Source of the DNA: Bradyrhizobium arachidis
Lineage (GTDB): Bacteria; Pseudomonadota; Alphaproteobacteria; Rhizobiales; Xanthobacteraceae
Reading direction: 5' to 3'
Assembly: GCF_015291705.1 (NCBI RefSeq)
Contig: NZ_CP030050.1
Coordinates: 2,976,001 to 3,040,000 of the forward strand
Length of the DNA stretch: 64,000 nucleotides
The first letter of the stretch is position 1. Each line of letters begins with the position of its first letter. The position numbers and the translations under genes are program-made. Below the pieces are notes generated by a model. The model was not told the origin of the DNA, did not search any database, and saw only the letters and a list, made by a program, of their open reading frames with translations. Below, piece after piece: positions 44,511 through 53,316 of this stretch.

Positions 44511-45488
44511 ATGATCATCGACAGTCACGTTCACGTCGGAACATTCCCCTCGGTCGAGAGCGCCGGTCACTTGCTGTCCACCGTGCCCGATGTCGTCGCA
44601 TTTCGGACCCGCCATCGCGAGCTCTACGAGCGATTCGCGCGTGAGGAGCCGCTCGACAACGGAGAGGCGCTTCTCAAGGATATGGACAAGTTTGGGGTCG
44701 AGAAAGCCATCGTTCAAAGCCGGCCTGGTATCAGCAATGATTTCGTGGCGGCGATCGCGGCTCGCCATCCCGAGCGGCTAATTCCTATCGCCGTCCCGAC
44801 CCCTTGGCCGACGCCGGCTGACGATCCGCGCGACAAGGGGAGGATGATGTCTCCGCGGGACGTCGCGGAGGAGCTGGAGCGATGTATCACTGAACTTGGA
44901 ATGATCGGTGTAGGCGAGATCTTTCTAAGGCGGCTGACTCGGAAACTTCATCCCGAAGATATTGCCGACGATTTGGCGCCGATGATGGAGGTGATTGCCG
45001 CTCACGAAACCAGTGTCCAGATTCCAACCGCCTGGACTCAGCTTCCCGGCGGTCTCTACTATGGGGATCCGATATGGGTAGATGAGGTGGCGAACCGGCA
45101 TCCTTCGGCGCGCATCATTCTGACCAAGATGGGCAGAGAGATAGATCACCTTTTCGAGAATTGCCTGTCGGTCGCTATGCGAAATGAGAATGTCTATTTG
45201 GAGGTTTCAGGCTCGTCCTCGAACCATTTGAGACGGGCTCTGCAGGTGATTGGGCCGAGTAGACTGCTCTTTGGCACGGATTGGTCTCCTGTGTGGAGAT
45301 TTGTGCGCGATCCCGCACCGGTAGTGCTGAAGTCGATTCGAAATGTCGAGGAGGCAACCGATGACTCGGGGATTCGACGGCAGTTGTTCAGTTCGACCGC
45401 ATTGAATCTATACAACGTCCCAATCTCGAGGTGGGCAAGGCATGCACGAGAACGCCGGGAGTTGAGCCATCATAGGGATGATCGATGA
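44511..45488 (+). CDS. Amidohydrolase_2-family (ACMSD-like) hydrolase or decarboxylase
   Basis: A 325-residue TIM-barrel protein of the amidohydrolase_2 family. The N-terminal metal motif is DSHVHVG (H6, H8); LLKDMDKFGVEKAIVQSRPG, IGVGEIFLRR and LLFGTDWSPV (Asp ligand) are typical. The usual His near the end of strand 5 is not obvious: the barrel reads VQIPTAWTQLP at that point. Follows the orphan sulfonate-type binding protein on the same strand, so it probably processes the imported compound. GGAA lies 7 bases before the ATG. Confidence 0.75.
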   Translation: MIIDSHVHVGTFPSVESAGHLLSTVPDVVAFRTRHRELYERFAREEPLDNGEALLKDMDKFGVEKAIVQSRPGISNDFVAAIAARHPERLIPIAVPTPWPTPADDPRDKGRMMSPRDVAEELERCITELGMIGVGEIFLRRLTRKLHPEDIADDLAPMMEVIAAHETSVQIPTAWTQLPGGLYYGDPIWVDEVANRHPSARIILTKMGREIDHLFENCLSVAMRNENVYLEVSGSSSNHLRRALQVIGPSRLLFGTDWSPVWRFVRDPAPVVLKSIRNVEEATDDSGIRRQLFSSTALNLYNVPISRWARHARERRELSHHRDDR

Positions 45489-45880
45489 CCACCGGCAGTT
45501 TTCGGCGCTGTCGCTTGTCGATACCACCGAGTGAGGTGAGTTGGCGCCGTTCCTAGAAAGTGTTGCGTCGGTCTCAGAAGCCCATACGCTGCACGACCCG
45601 GTGCGATGGAAGTATCATTTGATCGGCATTACGTGCTGAGCGATAAGAGGCCGCCGCTTCACAATTGGGCCTAGGAGCGCAGGAGCGAGCCTAACGACCG
45701 CTCTTCGAGTAAGCCGCGCGATGTCTGAGAGCCGGGGGATATGTGGCGTCGCGACATGCGATGGCAGCTCTCTGCTGATATGGATTACCAAAAATCGGAG
45801 TGAAGGGGGGCGTAAGTTGGGGACATTTCGATCCGATATCGGCAATTCGTCGCGTGTGTAGGTTCGCCGTTCCTTAACAC
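45489..45880. other. Intergenic region (392 bases), nothing recognised
   Basis: Between convergent amidohydrolase and Lrp genes. No supported gene, repeat or clear terminator; short open frames here lack ribosome sites and recognisable content. Confidence 0.5.
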
Positions 45881-46390
45881 TTATTCCACCAGGATGAGCG
45901 GCACCGGCAGGGCCGTGATCGACTTGATCTTCTCCATCGCAAAGCGCGAGGTGACGTTCTTGAGCGGGACGGCGTGGATCAGCTTCTTGTAGAACACGTC
46001 GTAGCTCTGCATATCCGGGATCACGACGCGCAGCATGTAGTCGACGTCGCCGGCCATCCGGTAGAATTCCATCACCTCAGGCATGGCGCTGACCGCCGCG
46101 GCGAAGCGTTTCAGCCAGGCATCGGAGTGATCGGAGCTTTCTACCGACACGAACACTGAGAGGCCTAGGCCGATCTTGTTCTGGTCGACCAACGCGACGC
46201 GCTTCAGGATCACGCCGTCCGCCTCGAGCCGCTGGATGCGTTTCCAGCACGGCGTCGACGACAGGCCGACCCGGTCGCCGATCTCGGCCACCGACAGCGA
46301 GGCGTCTTCCTGAAGCACCGTCAGGATCTTGCGGTCGATGGTATCGAGGCGGCGGCCTGTCTCGGCGAGCTGCAAGGCAGCGTCGGTCAT
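45881..46390 (-). CDS. Lrp/AsnC-family regulator, copy 2
   Basis: A 169-residue Lrp-type regulator with a winged helix (KILTVLQEDASLSVAEIGDR, CWKRIQRLEADGVILKR) and the RAM domain (MPEVMEFYRMAGDVDYMLRV, KNVTSRFAMEKIKSITALPV). Nearly the same as copy 1 at 12370-12879, differing in scattered positions. It has the same 54-residue leader ORF arrangement upstream, so the whole locus is duplicated. Next to a MetQ-like binding protein and an LLM monooxygenase. Confidence 0.87.
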   Translation of the reverse strand: MTDAALQLAETGRRLDTIDRKILTVLQEDASLSVAEIGDRVGLSSTPCWKRIQRLEADGVILKRVALVDQNKIGLGLSVFVSVESSDHSDAWLKRFAAAVSAMPEVMEFYRMAGDVDYMLRVVIPDMQSYDVFYKKLIHAVPLKNVTSRFAMEKIKSITALPVPLILVE

Positions 46391-46446
46391 GTCGGATTAC
46401 CTCTGTGTCAGGGGGAAGCTTGGGGGCCGGCGTTTGGGCGAAATTG

Positions 46447-46611
46447 TCAGCCGTGGGGCCCGAACAGGAAGATCTCGTAAAGGTCGTCCTGATGGCCGCC
46501 CTGGTCATCGTTCGGGCCGCCCGTCTGTGGCCGCAGTGAGTGCCGGAACCATCCGCGTGCCTGTTCGAGCCAACTGGCGAAGCATGAATGCAGCGAGATG
46601 ACGTAGCTCAT
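46447..46611 (-). CDS. Small conserved leader ORF upstream of Lrp copy 2
   Basis: A 54-residue ORF (MSYVISLHSCFASWLEQARG ... DDLYEIFLFGPHG). Paralogue of the ORF at 12933-13076; ends conserved, middle longer by 7 residues. It ends 56 bases before the Lrp start on the same strand. No known domain. Possible small partner protein or leader peptide. Confidence 0.6.
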   Translation of the reverse strand: MSYVISLHSCFASWLEQARGWFRHSLRPQTGGPNDDQGGHQDDLYEIFLFGPHG

Positions 46612-46723
46612 GTTCACTCCGGACAACGGTGTAGGGCGAGAACCCGACAAGGCTATCACGAGCGGTAACACGTTGAATATCGCCAGCCGCTGGCCACGAT
46701 CAGTTTGGTTGGATCGCACTGAG
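46612..46723 (-). promoter_or_regulatory. Conserved upstream region of leader-Lrp copy 2
   Basis: Counterpart of 13077-13184. Identical words CAAGGCTATCACG (46648-46660) and TTTGGTTGGAT (46704-46714) lie four bases further from the leader ATG than in copy 1, arguing for conserved non-coding DNA such as a promoter and operator. Confidence 0.45.
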
Positions 46724-46810
46724 ACCGTCATCTGTTCGAGCAGAAAATTCCATGGCGCCGTTTCGCAAGGAACGATTTTCATGCGGTGTAAGGAGCGCGG
46801 AGGCGTTGGA

Positions 46811-47137
46811 TCAGTCGTTCGCGAGCAGCGCGAGAACGTCAGCGTGCCGCAGCTGCTGTGTGGAACCGGTGTTCAACGGTCTGCGGCAGGAGTCCGGCAC
46901 CATCGGCAGCATGGGCATTCCCATGCTGCCGAACGATGCATACAAAAGGCTCCGGTCGGCTCGCTCATGCAGGTGCGCCCCCGTCACCAGGCCGAGTACG
47001 AACAGGAACGCGATCAGCAGCACTAGCGGGAAAATCAATGCCTCATGCCTTCCGATGCGATCGGTCACCGCTCGCGCGTCGTTCGCCCGCTCGGCGGGAG
47101 AACGGAGGCCGGTCCATTCCAGGGTGAATTCGAACAT
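46811..47137 (-). CDS. Hypothetical single-pass membrane protein
   Basis: A 108-residue ORF with one strong hydrophobic segment (ALIFPLVLLIAFLFVLGLVT, about residues 33-52) after a soluble N-terminus MFEFTLEWTGLRSPAERAND. No ribosome site stands out and no family is recognised. It ends 199 bases before the second Lrp leader and lies 30 bases downstream of the MetQ-like gene on the same strand, so it could be the last gene of that operon. Confidence 0.4.
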   Translation of the reverse strand: MFEFTLEWTGLRSPAERANDARAVTDRIGRHEALIFPLVLLIAFLFVLGLVTGAHLHERADRSLLYASFGSMGMPMLPMVPDSCRRPLNTGSTQQLRHADVLALLAND

Positions 47138-47167
47138 GCCGTGTGTCGCTGTTGGTTCGCGATCCCT

Positions 47168-47983
47168 TCACTTCATGTAGTCAGGCAGGGTGAAGCCGTC
47201 ATAGAAATGGTCCGCCCGGATCGCCGTCTTGAACGTCGGCGATTTGTAGCCGGCCACGATGTCCTGGGCCCATTCGGCATTGGCGTTCGCCTTCTTCACC
47301 GCGAGCACGTTGATGTAGGGCGTCGTCATCTTCTCCAGCGCGAAGGCATTGGTCAGCTTCAGCCCGCTGAAGATCGCGAAATTGCCCTGGATGGCGGCGA
47401 AATCGACGTCGTCGAGCGCGCGCGGCGCCTGCGCGGCCTCGAGCGGGACCAGCTTGATACCGCCGGGATTCTTGATGACATCGAGCTCGGTGACGTCGAC
47501 CGGCTTGCTGTCGCGGATCTCGATCAGGCCTAGATCGCGCAGCACCCACAGCGCGCGCTGCAGATTGACGGGATCGTTCGGCACCGCGACGCTGGAGCCC
47601 GGCTTGATCGGCGTGCCCAGCGGGTGCTTCTTCGAATAGAGGCCCATCGGGGGCGTCGGGACGTGGACGATGCCGACGAGATCGGTCTTCTGGCGCTCGT
47701 TATAGGACTCCAGGAAGACCGTGTGCTGCATCACATTGGCATCGATCTCGGACTTGAACACCGCGTTGTTGGCTTCAAGGCCCGTCGAGAATTCGACGTA
47801 GCGGATCTTGTAGCCCTTCTGCTTCAGCTCGGGCTCGACGCCGATCTTGAACTCATCGATGTACGGCCCCGGCACGAAACCGACCCGCAGCTCGGGCTTT
47901 GCGGGTTGCTGTGCCAAAGAATTTCCGGCGGCGAACGGGGAAAGAGCCAGAAGGCCCGAGAGGAGAAACAACGCTATCTTCAT
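47168..47983 (-). CDS. MetQ/NlpA-family substrate-binding protein
   Basis: A 271-residue NlpA-type protein (methionine-binding MetQ family). Segments LRVGFVPGPYIDEFKIGVEP, NVMQHTVFLESYNERQKTDL, SSVAVPNDPVNLQRALWVLR and the end KTAIRADHFYDGFTLPDY are typical. The signal peptide (MKIALFLLSGLLALSPFAAG) has no lipobox cysteine, unlike most MetQ proteins. No MetN ATPase or MetI permease is nearby. Located 45 bases downstream of an LLM monooxygenase gene, so it may bind a sulfur compound related to methionine. Confidence 0.82.
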   Translation of the reverse strand: MKIALFLLSGLLALSPFAAGNSLAQQPAKPELRVGFVPGPYIDEFKIGVEPELKQKGYKIRYVEFSTGLEANNAVFKSEIDANVMQHTVFLESYNERQKTDLVGIVHVPTPPMGLYSKKHPLGTPIKPGSSVAVPNDPVNLQRALWVLRDLGLIEIRDSKPVDVTELDVIKNPGGIKLVPLEAAQAPRALDDVDFAAIQGNFAIFSGLKLTNAFALEKMTTPYINVLAVKKANANAEWAQDIVAGYKSPTFKTAIRADHFYDGFTLPDYMK

Positions 47984-48028
47984 GTCTTCTTACTGATCTC
48001 GAGTCTGGACGGGAGTGCGGATGCGGTG

Positions 48029-49372
48029 TCAGGCGATCGCCTTGACCTGGTTGGAGTAGATGCTGGCGGGGCGGGCGAGGCCGTAATGCTCGCGCAACGT
48101 CGTGCCGGTGTAGCCCTCGCGGAACAGGCCGCGCTTGCGCAGGATCGGGACGACCTGCTCGGCAAAGACATCGAAGCCGCCGGGCAGCCAAGGCGGCATC
48201 ACGTTGAAGCCGTCGGCCGCGCCGCCCTCGAACCAGGCCTGGATGTTGTCGGCGATCTTTTCTGGCGTGCCGGCAATGACCCAATGGCCGCGCGCGCCGG
48301 CGAGGCGCTGCACCAGTTGCCGGATTGTCGGCTTCTCGCGATCGACGATGTCGACCACGAGCTTGAAGCGGCTGGCGACGCCGCGTGCGCTCGCGGTGTC
48401 GATCAAATGGCGGGGAACGGGACCGTCGAGATCGTAGCCGGTGAGATCGACGCCGATCATCTGGCGCAGCTGCGTCAGGGAATATTCCGGCTGGATCAGC
48501 TCGTTGAACTCCTCCTGGAGCCGGTCGGCCTCGGCTTGCGTGCTGCCGATGAAGGGGCTGATGCCGGGCAGGATCTTGATCTCGTCGGGGCCGCGATCGA
48601 AGCTGCGGGCCTGTCGCTTGATGTCCGCGTAAAAAGCCTTGGCGGAGTCCAGCGTCTGGTGCGCCGTGAAGATCGCTTCCGCGAAGCGGGCAGCGAAGGC
48701 CCGACCGTCATCGGAGGAGCCGGCCTGCACATAGACCGGCCGGCCCTGCGGTGTGCGCGAGATGTTCAGCGGGCCGCGAACGCGAAAATGCTTGCCGACA
48801 TGGTCGAGCGTGTGGATCTTGCTGGTCTCGGCGAAGACGCCGGAAGCGGGATCGTTGACGAGCGCGTCGTCCTCCCAGCTGTCCCAAAGCCGCGAGATCA
48901 CGTCGAGATATTCGCGGGCGCGCTCGTAGCGCTCATGGTGGGGCGGATGCTCGGGCAATCCAAAGTTTTGCGCGGCCTGCGGCGCGCTGGTCGTCACGAT
49001 ATTCCAGCCGGCCCGACCCTTGCTCAGATGGTCGAGCGAGGCGAACAGGCGCGCGAGATTGTAGGGCTCGGTATAGGTGGTCGATGCCGTTGCGATCAGG
49101 CCGATGCGCTTGGTCACCGCGGCGATCGCAGCCAGCCAGGTGATCGGTTCGAAACGAAAACGCTGGGCGAAGCGGACGTTGTCGGCCAGCGCCGGCCCGT
49201 CGGCGAAGAAGATAGCGTCGAACTTGCTGGCCTCGGCGCGCTGCGCCAGCTCCTGGTAATAGGTGATGTCGAGAATGCGCTCCGCCGACGACCCCTTGTA
49301 GCGCCACGCGGCTTCGTGATGGCCGCCGGGATAGATGAAGAGGTTGAGAACAAGCTGCCGTGGGTTGCTCAT
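48029..49372 (-). CDS. LLM-class flavin monooxygenase (NtaA/SnaA/DszA family)
   Basis: A 447-residue family member. Features: HHEAAWRYKG near the start, ASKFDAIFFADGPALADNV, ITWLAAIAAVTKRIGLIATA, GRAGWNIVTTSAPQAAQNFG, NISRTPQGRPVYVQAGSSDD and the C-terminal RRGLF-type end KRGLFREGYTGTTLREHYGL. GGAAG lies 8 bases before the ATG. In one operon with a methyltransferase (upstream) and a MetQ-like binding protein (downstream). Confidence 0.86.
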   Translation of the reverse strand: MSNPRQLVLNLFIYPGGHHEAAWRYKGSSAERILDITYYQELAQRAEASKFDAIFFADGPALADNVRFAQRFRFEPITWLAAIAAVTKRIGLIATASTTYTEPYNLARLFASLDHLSKGRAGWNIVTTSAPQAAQNFGLPEHPPHHERYERAREYLDVISRLWDSWEDDALVNDPASGVFAETSKIHTLDHVGKHFRVRGPLNISRTPQGRPVYVQAGSSDDGRAFAARFAEAIFTAHQTLDSAKAFYADIKRQARSFDRGPDEIKILPGISPFIGSTQAEADRLQEEFNELIQPEYSLTQLRQMIGVDLTGYDLDGPVPRHLIDTASARGVASRFKLVVDIVDREKPTIRQLVQRLAGARGHWVIAGTPEKIADNIQAWFEGGAADGFNVMPPWLPGGFDVFAEQVVPILRKRGLFREGYTGTTLREHYGLARPASIYSNQVKAIA

Positions 49373-49417
49373 GGTTCGAACTTCCAGATGCGAAGGCCGG
49401 GGAGGAGGCCGGAGCGG

Positions 49418-50254
49418 CTACGAGATGGAAGAGGTGGCTTGTGATCCCAGCTTCCGCGCGAAAGCGAAGCGCAGGTATCGTTCGAGGCGGAGGCCCTCCG
49501 GCGTGCGCTTCGTCTCGACCAGCGCGGCAAAGGCGGCGTCGATCGCTGCCCGTTCCGCTGGCGAGAAGCCGCCGAGGAAGTTGCCGAAGGCGCTCGCCTC
49601 GGACCATCCGAGCACCGAAGTCACGTCGCCGTGCAGATCGACCAGCGAACGAAGGTCACTTCGGTAATCGACGAAGCCGGTCTCGGCGAACAGCGTCTTG
49701 AGCTCGTCGTCCGTCGCGCCGAGCACGCGATGCGACTCGCTGCTTCTCGCGCCGAACCCGGCCTGTTCGATGGCCTCACGAAGCAGGGTTCGCGACTCGT
49801 GAGGCTTGGTCGGATCCTGCACATTCAGCCCGATCCGGCCGTCCGGCTTGAGGACCCGTTCGATCTCACGCAGCGCCTGCCGCTTGTCCGCGATCCAGTG
49901 GAAGACGCTGTTGAGGTAGACGGCGTCGAATTCCGCAGGCCCGAAGCGCGAAAGGTCCTCGGCACGGCCGACATCGAAGGTCAGGGTCTGCGATGCGCGC
50001 AGCCGCGCGATGGTGATCCGGTTCTCCAGTGGATCGATGCCGACCACGCGGCCGGTCGGGCCGACAAGTCCCGCAACGAATTCGGTCAGGCGGCCGGTGC
50101 CGGCACCGATATCGAGCACGTGATCACCGGCCTTCAAAGCCAGCGGCCCGATGAGGAATTTGCCATGGTGAAACTGGAGGATGCCAGCCTGTTCGTAGGT
50201 GCGTGCAAGCTCAGGCGTGTCCCGTTCGAGGCTGATGACGCCGGCGGTCAACAT
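49418..50254 (-). CDS. SAM-dependent methyltransferase
   Basis: A class I methyltransferase of about 278 residues. Motif I is VLDIGAGTGRLTEFVA, motif II VVGIDPLENR, and AEFDAVYLNSVFHWIADK with LREIERVLKPDGRIGLN covers motifs post-II and III of the ubiquinone/menaquinone-methyltransferase-like group. The ATG at 50254 has GGAAAG 5 bases upstream; a TTG at 50275 is in frame but less likely. It is 45 bases upstream of the LLM monooxygenase on the same strand. The acceptor is unknown; S-methylation is possible in this setting. Confidence 0.77.
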   Translation of the reverse strand: MLTAGVISLERDTPELARTYEQAGILQFHHGKFLIGPLALKAGDHVLDIGAGTGRLTEFVAGLVGPTGRVVGIDPLENRITIARLRASQTLTFDVGRAEDLSRFGPAEFDAVYLNSVFHWIADKRQALREIERVLKPDGRIGLNVQDPTKPHESRTLLREAIEQAGFGARSSESHRVLGATDDELKTLFAETGFVDYRSDLRSLVDLHGDVTSVLGWSEASAFGNFLGGFSPAERAAIDAAFAALVETKRTPEGLRLERYLRFAFARKLGSQATSSIS

Positions 50255-50628
50255 CGTACTTTCCAAAATCTCCAACGCGCCGTCGAGACGGCTTGATCGA
50301 GACGAACTCTATGTTGTCGGGGCGAGAAAAGTCGATGAAATGGATTTACGTTGTTCGGTGCGACGCGAGCATGAATCTAGCGATGGGAGCGCACTAAGGA
50401 GATGATGTTGCGAACCGACCATCTCAACTGAAGGCGGCGTGGCGATCGAATGTCCCGTCGCCCGCCCTGGCTCACTTCGCGCAGTCGAAGCAAATCTTTC
50501 AACGCGCCGTGACCCGGCGGTGGGTTCGTTGTTCGTGCCGCCAAACAAAACCCAATCCATTTCATTGACTGAATGTCGCCGGCTTCTACGATTTGGTCGC
50601 ATCTGATGCCGACAAATCCGGGTGCAAC
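50255..50628. other. Divergent intergenic region (374 bases)
   Basis: Between the methyltransferase operon (left) and the FAD-oxidoreductase gene (right). No convincing gene. Must hold promoters for both directions; I see no clear operator. Confidence 0.4.
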
Positions 50629-52068
50629 ATGTTTCAATCTGATGTCGACGCCGCAGCTTGTGAGACCTTGCGTCTGCTTGGTCCCGACCCGCAGAACTGG
50701 GTCCCGGATCGTCACGGGGTTGACCACAACGTCGCCATCGTCGGGGGCGGCCAATCCGGAAGCGCTTTTGCCTTCGCACTGCGCCGTGCTGGCATCGGCA
50801 AGATCACGGTGATCGATGCTGCAAGCGATGCCGCTTCGTCGGGCCCATGGCTGAGCAGTGCGCGCATGCACAAGCTGCGGACGCCGAAGGGCTTGCCCGG
50901 ACCCGAGCTCGGTTTGCCGGGGTTGAGTTTTCGGGCGTGGTATGAAGCCCGCAATGGCGCGGCCGCCTACGAAGCGGTCGATCGTATTTCCCGCGTCGAT
51001 TGGGCGGCCTATCTTGACTGGTATCGCAAGACGCTCGGCATCGAGGTGCGCTACCGGACGAAGCTTCTTCGCATCGAGCCGGCAGCGGATCACTTGCGGC
51101 TTCATCTCGACGTCGCCGGCGAGGCAAGGGTCGAAACCGCCCGCAAGATCATCCTCGCCAGTGGTTTCCCAAGCAACGGCGGTCCGTCCGTTCCCGACGT
51201 GCTCTCGCGCAATCTGCCTAAGGAGCTTTACGCGCATACGTTGGAGGCGATCGATTTCGGAAAACTGCGCGACAAGTCGGTCGCAGTGCTGGGCAGTGCG
51301 GCCTCCGCGTTCGATGCGGCGGCGGTTGCGCTCGAGGCCGGTGCAAGGGAGGTGCACCTGTTCGCACGGCGCGATAAGCTGGCCTCGGAGCCCGTGATCA
51401 GGACGCGCGGATATCCGGGCGCATATGACAATTATGGGGCGCTCCCGGACGCGGTCCGCTGGCATCAGGCCATCCGCTTTCGTCGCGCGGGGTCGACGCC
51501 GCCGCCCGACGCGATCGCGCGCGCGGTCAAATTCCCCAACTTCCACCTTCATCTGGCGGCGCCGTGGACCTCAGCCAAGCCATTCGGGCGGCGACTACTT
51601 GCAACCACGCCGCAAGGCGATATCGCGTTCGATTTCGTCATCGCGGGGACGGGCTACCAGGTCGATCTCGCAAAGCGGCTGGAGCTCGCTGCCTTCTCGA
51701 ACGAGATCCTGCTATGGCGCGACCGCTATTCTCCGGCAGCGAGCGAGCAGGATGAGGCCTTGGGTGCGCATCCTTATCTCGGCGCGGGGCATGAATTCCT
51801 GGAGAAGGAGCCCGGCCGCGCGCCGTACTTGCGGAACATCCATGTGTTCAATCCCGCGGCGTTCGTCAGCTTCGGCCTGCCGATTGGAGACGTGCCGAGC
51901 TTCAAGCGCGATATTCCGGGCGTCGTCGCGCGGATCAGCAGGGATCTGTTTCTTGACGACCTCCCTGCGCATGAGACCCGGATCAACGGGCCGATCGCGG
52001 ACGATTTCGAGCCGTCACTTTATGCGTCGGCCGTTTGGCGTTCGCCCTACATCGTCGCTGCGGAGTAG
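50629..52068 (+). CDS. FAD-dependent NAD(P)-binding oxidoreductase (flavin-monooxygenase-like)
   Basis: A 479-residue protein with two dinucleotide-binding motifs: VAIVGGGQSGSAFAFALRRA (about residues 35-55) and VAVLGSAASAFDAAAVAL (about 220-240), plus the ATG-type motif IAGTGYQVDLA. This is the layout of class B flavin monooxygenases and ornithine/lysine hydroxylases. The start at 50629 is the first ATG consistent with the fold; the ribosome site is weak. It stands alone between two operons. A role in oxidising a sulfur or nitrogen atom is plausible but not shown. Confidence 0.72.
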   Translation: MFQSDVDAAACETLRLLGPDPQNWVPDRHGVDHNVAIVGGGQSGSAFAFALRRAGIGKITVIDAASDAASSGPWLSSARMHKLRTPKGLPGPELGLPGLSFRAWYEARNGAAAYEAVDRISRVDWAAYLDWYRKTLGIEVRYRTKLLRIEPAADHLRLHLDVAGEARVETARKIILASGFPSNGGPSVPDVLSRNLPKELYAHTLEAIDFGKLRDKSVAVLGSAASAFDAAAVALEAGAREVHLFARRDKLASEPVIRTRGYPGAYDNYGALPDAVRWHQAIRFRRAGSTPPPDAIARAVKFPNFHLHLAAPWTSAKPFGRRLLATTPQGDIAFDFVIAGTGYQVDLAKRLELAAFSNEILLWRDRYSPAASEQDEALGAHPYLGAGHEFLEKEPGRAPYLRNIHVFNPAAFVSFGLPIGDVPSFKRDIPGVVARISRDLFLDDLPAHETRINGPIADDFEPSLYASAVWRSPYIVAAE

Positions 52069-52366
52069 ATCAGAGCGCAAGTAGCAACTGGACACGCCAT
52101 GACCGCGGATGCGTCTGTTTCTCAACTGCCTCGAACTTTGGAAGCTATTTCCGAAGCCCTTGAGTTAGCATCTTGTGACTGAACAAGAGGCTGCATTGAT
52201 GCAGCCTCCCACGGAAGATCCCGCCAGACGCGATTGCCGTCAGAGCAGACGGCAGTCCTGCAAGAGGATCGATCGCAACATCACTGTCTTTCACTCCGCC
52301 GTCGCAGCAGCGATCGGCGCACGGCGGAGCCTTGTCCAAACGGATCGCGGTCTTGGGGAAGATGAC
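52069..52366. other. Intergenic region before tauD-like gene (298 bases)
   Basis: Holds the 22-base inverted repeat at 52187-52208 and a GGGGAAG ribosome site at about 52355. No gene supported; a frame open from 52175 is in phase with the dioxygenase but lacks a ribosome site and family similarity. Confidence 0.45.
52187..52208. promoter_or_regulatory. Perfect 22-base inverted repeat
   Basis: GAGGCTGCAT, two bases TG, ATGCAGCCTC. It lies 159-180 bases before the dioxygenase start and about 120 after the preceding stop. No T-tract follows, so an operator is at least as likely as a terminator. Confidence 0.45.
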
Positions 52367-53293
52367 ATGACTGACGGAATCACCATCGACAACGTCATTC
52401 CGCGCGCGGATATCGTCAAGCGATCGGCGCGTATCGGCGCGGAGATCAGGAACATCAAGCTGTCCGGTGATCTTCCGGATCGGACGATTGCCGCCATCAA
52501 CCAGGTGCTGCTCGAGCACAAGGTCATCTTCTTCCGTGACCAGGATCATCTCGACGATGCCGAGCAGGAGCGCTTTGCCCATCGGCTCGGCAGGCTGGTG
52601 CCGCATCCGACGGTCGGCGCCACCAAGGGCACGGCCTCGATCCTCGAACTCGACTCCGCGCGCGGAGGCGGCCGCGCCGACCAGTGGCACACCGATGTCA
52701 CCTTCGTCGACGCTTATCCGAAGATCTCGGTTCTGCGCGGGGTGGTAATCCCTGAGTACGGCGGTGACACGATCTGGTCGAACACGGCCACGTCCTATCT
52801 CGATCTGCCGGCACCGCTGCGCAAGCTCGCGGACGAGCTCTGGGCGGTACACAGCAATGCCTATGACTATGCGGTCAAGACCCGAGCGAGTGAGGCCGAC
52901 CGGAAGCAATTCGATGAGGTCTTCACGGCGACGGTCTACGAGACCGAGCATCCCGTCGTTCGCGTCCATCCCGAAACCGGCGAACGCACGCTGGTGCTCG
53001 GCAACTTCGTCCAGCGATTCGTCGGCCTGTCGAAATACGACAGCCAGAAGCTGTTTGATCTCTTCCAGTCGCACATCACCGCGCCGGAGAACACCGTGCG
53101 CTGGAGCTGGCGGCAAGGGGACGTGGTGATCTGGGACAACCGCGCGACCCAGCACTACGCCGTGAACGACTATGGCGACCAGCACCGCGTGGTCCGGCGC
53201 GCCACCATCGACGGCGAAGTGCCGGTCAGCATCGACGGCCGGAGCAGCGTCACTCGCGTCAAGGTGGCGAAGCCGCAGGCAAAGGCCGCCTGA
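52367..53293 (+). CDS. TauD/TfdA-family alpha-ketoglutarate dioxygenase
   Basis: A 308-residue Fe(II)/2-oxoglutarate dioxygenase. The facial triad is H108 and D110 (QWHTDVTF) and H263 (QHYAVND); R274 of HRVVRR is positioned to bind 2-oxoglutarate. HKVIFFRDQDHLDDAEQERF near residue 50 is the TauD opening block. Enzymes of this group release sulfite from taurine and alkyl sulfonates or sulfates. The start at 52367 follows GGGGAAG. First gene of an operon with a binding protein, ATPase and permease (23 bases to the next gene), a layout like tauABCD. Confidence 0.86.
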   Translation: MTDGITIDNVIPRADIVKRSARIGAEIRNIKLSGDLPDRTIAAINQVLLEHKVIFFRDQDHLDDAEQERFAHRLGRLVPHPTVGATKGTASILELDSARGGGRADQWHTDVTFVDAYPKISVLRGVVIPEYGGDTIWSNTATSYLDLPAPLRKLADELWAVHSNAYDYAVKTRASEADRKQFDEVFTATVYETEHPVVRVHPETGERTLVLGNFVQRFVGLSKYDSQKLFDLFQSHITAPENTVRWSWRQGDVVIWDNRATQHYAVNDYGDQHRVVRRATIDGEVPVSIDGRSSVTRVKVAKPQAKAA

Positions 53294-53316
53294 AAACGAG
53301 CGATGGAGTGAACACA

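Noticed and set aside
45615..45845. 76-codon minus-strand frame between amidohydrolase and Lrp genes
   Set aside because: No ribosome site, no similarity to known proteins and no counterpart at the duplicated Lrp locus.
47624..49444. 606-codon open frame antisense to the LLM monooxygenase gene and part of the MetQ-like gene
   Set aside because: A GC-rich third-position shadow: no domain, and both real genes are clearly recognisable on the minus strand.
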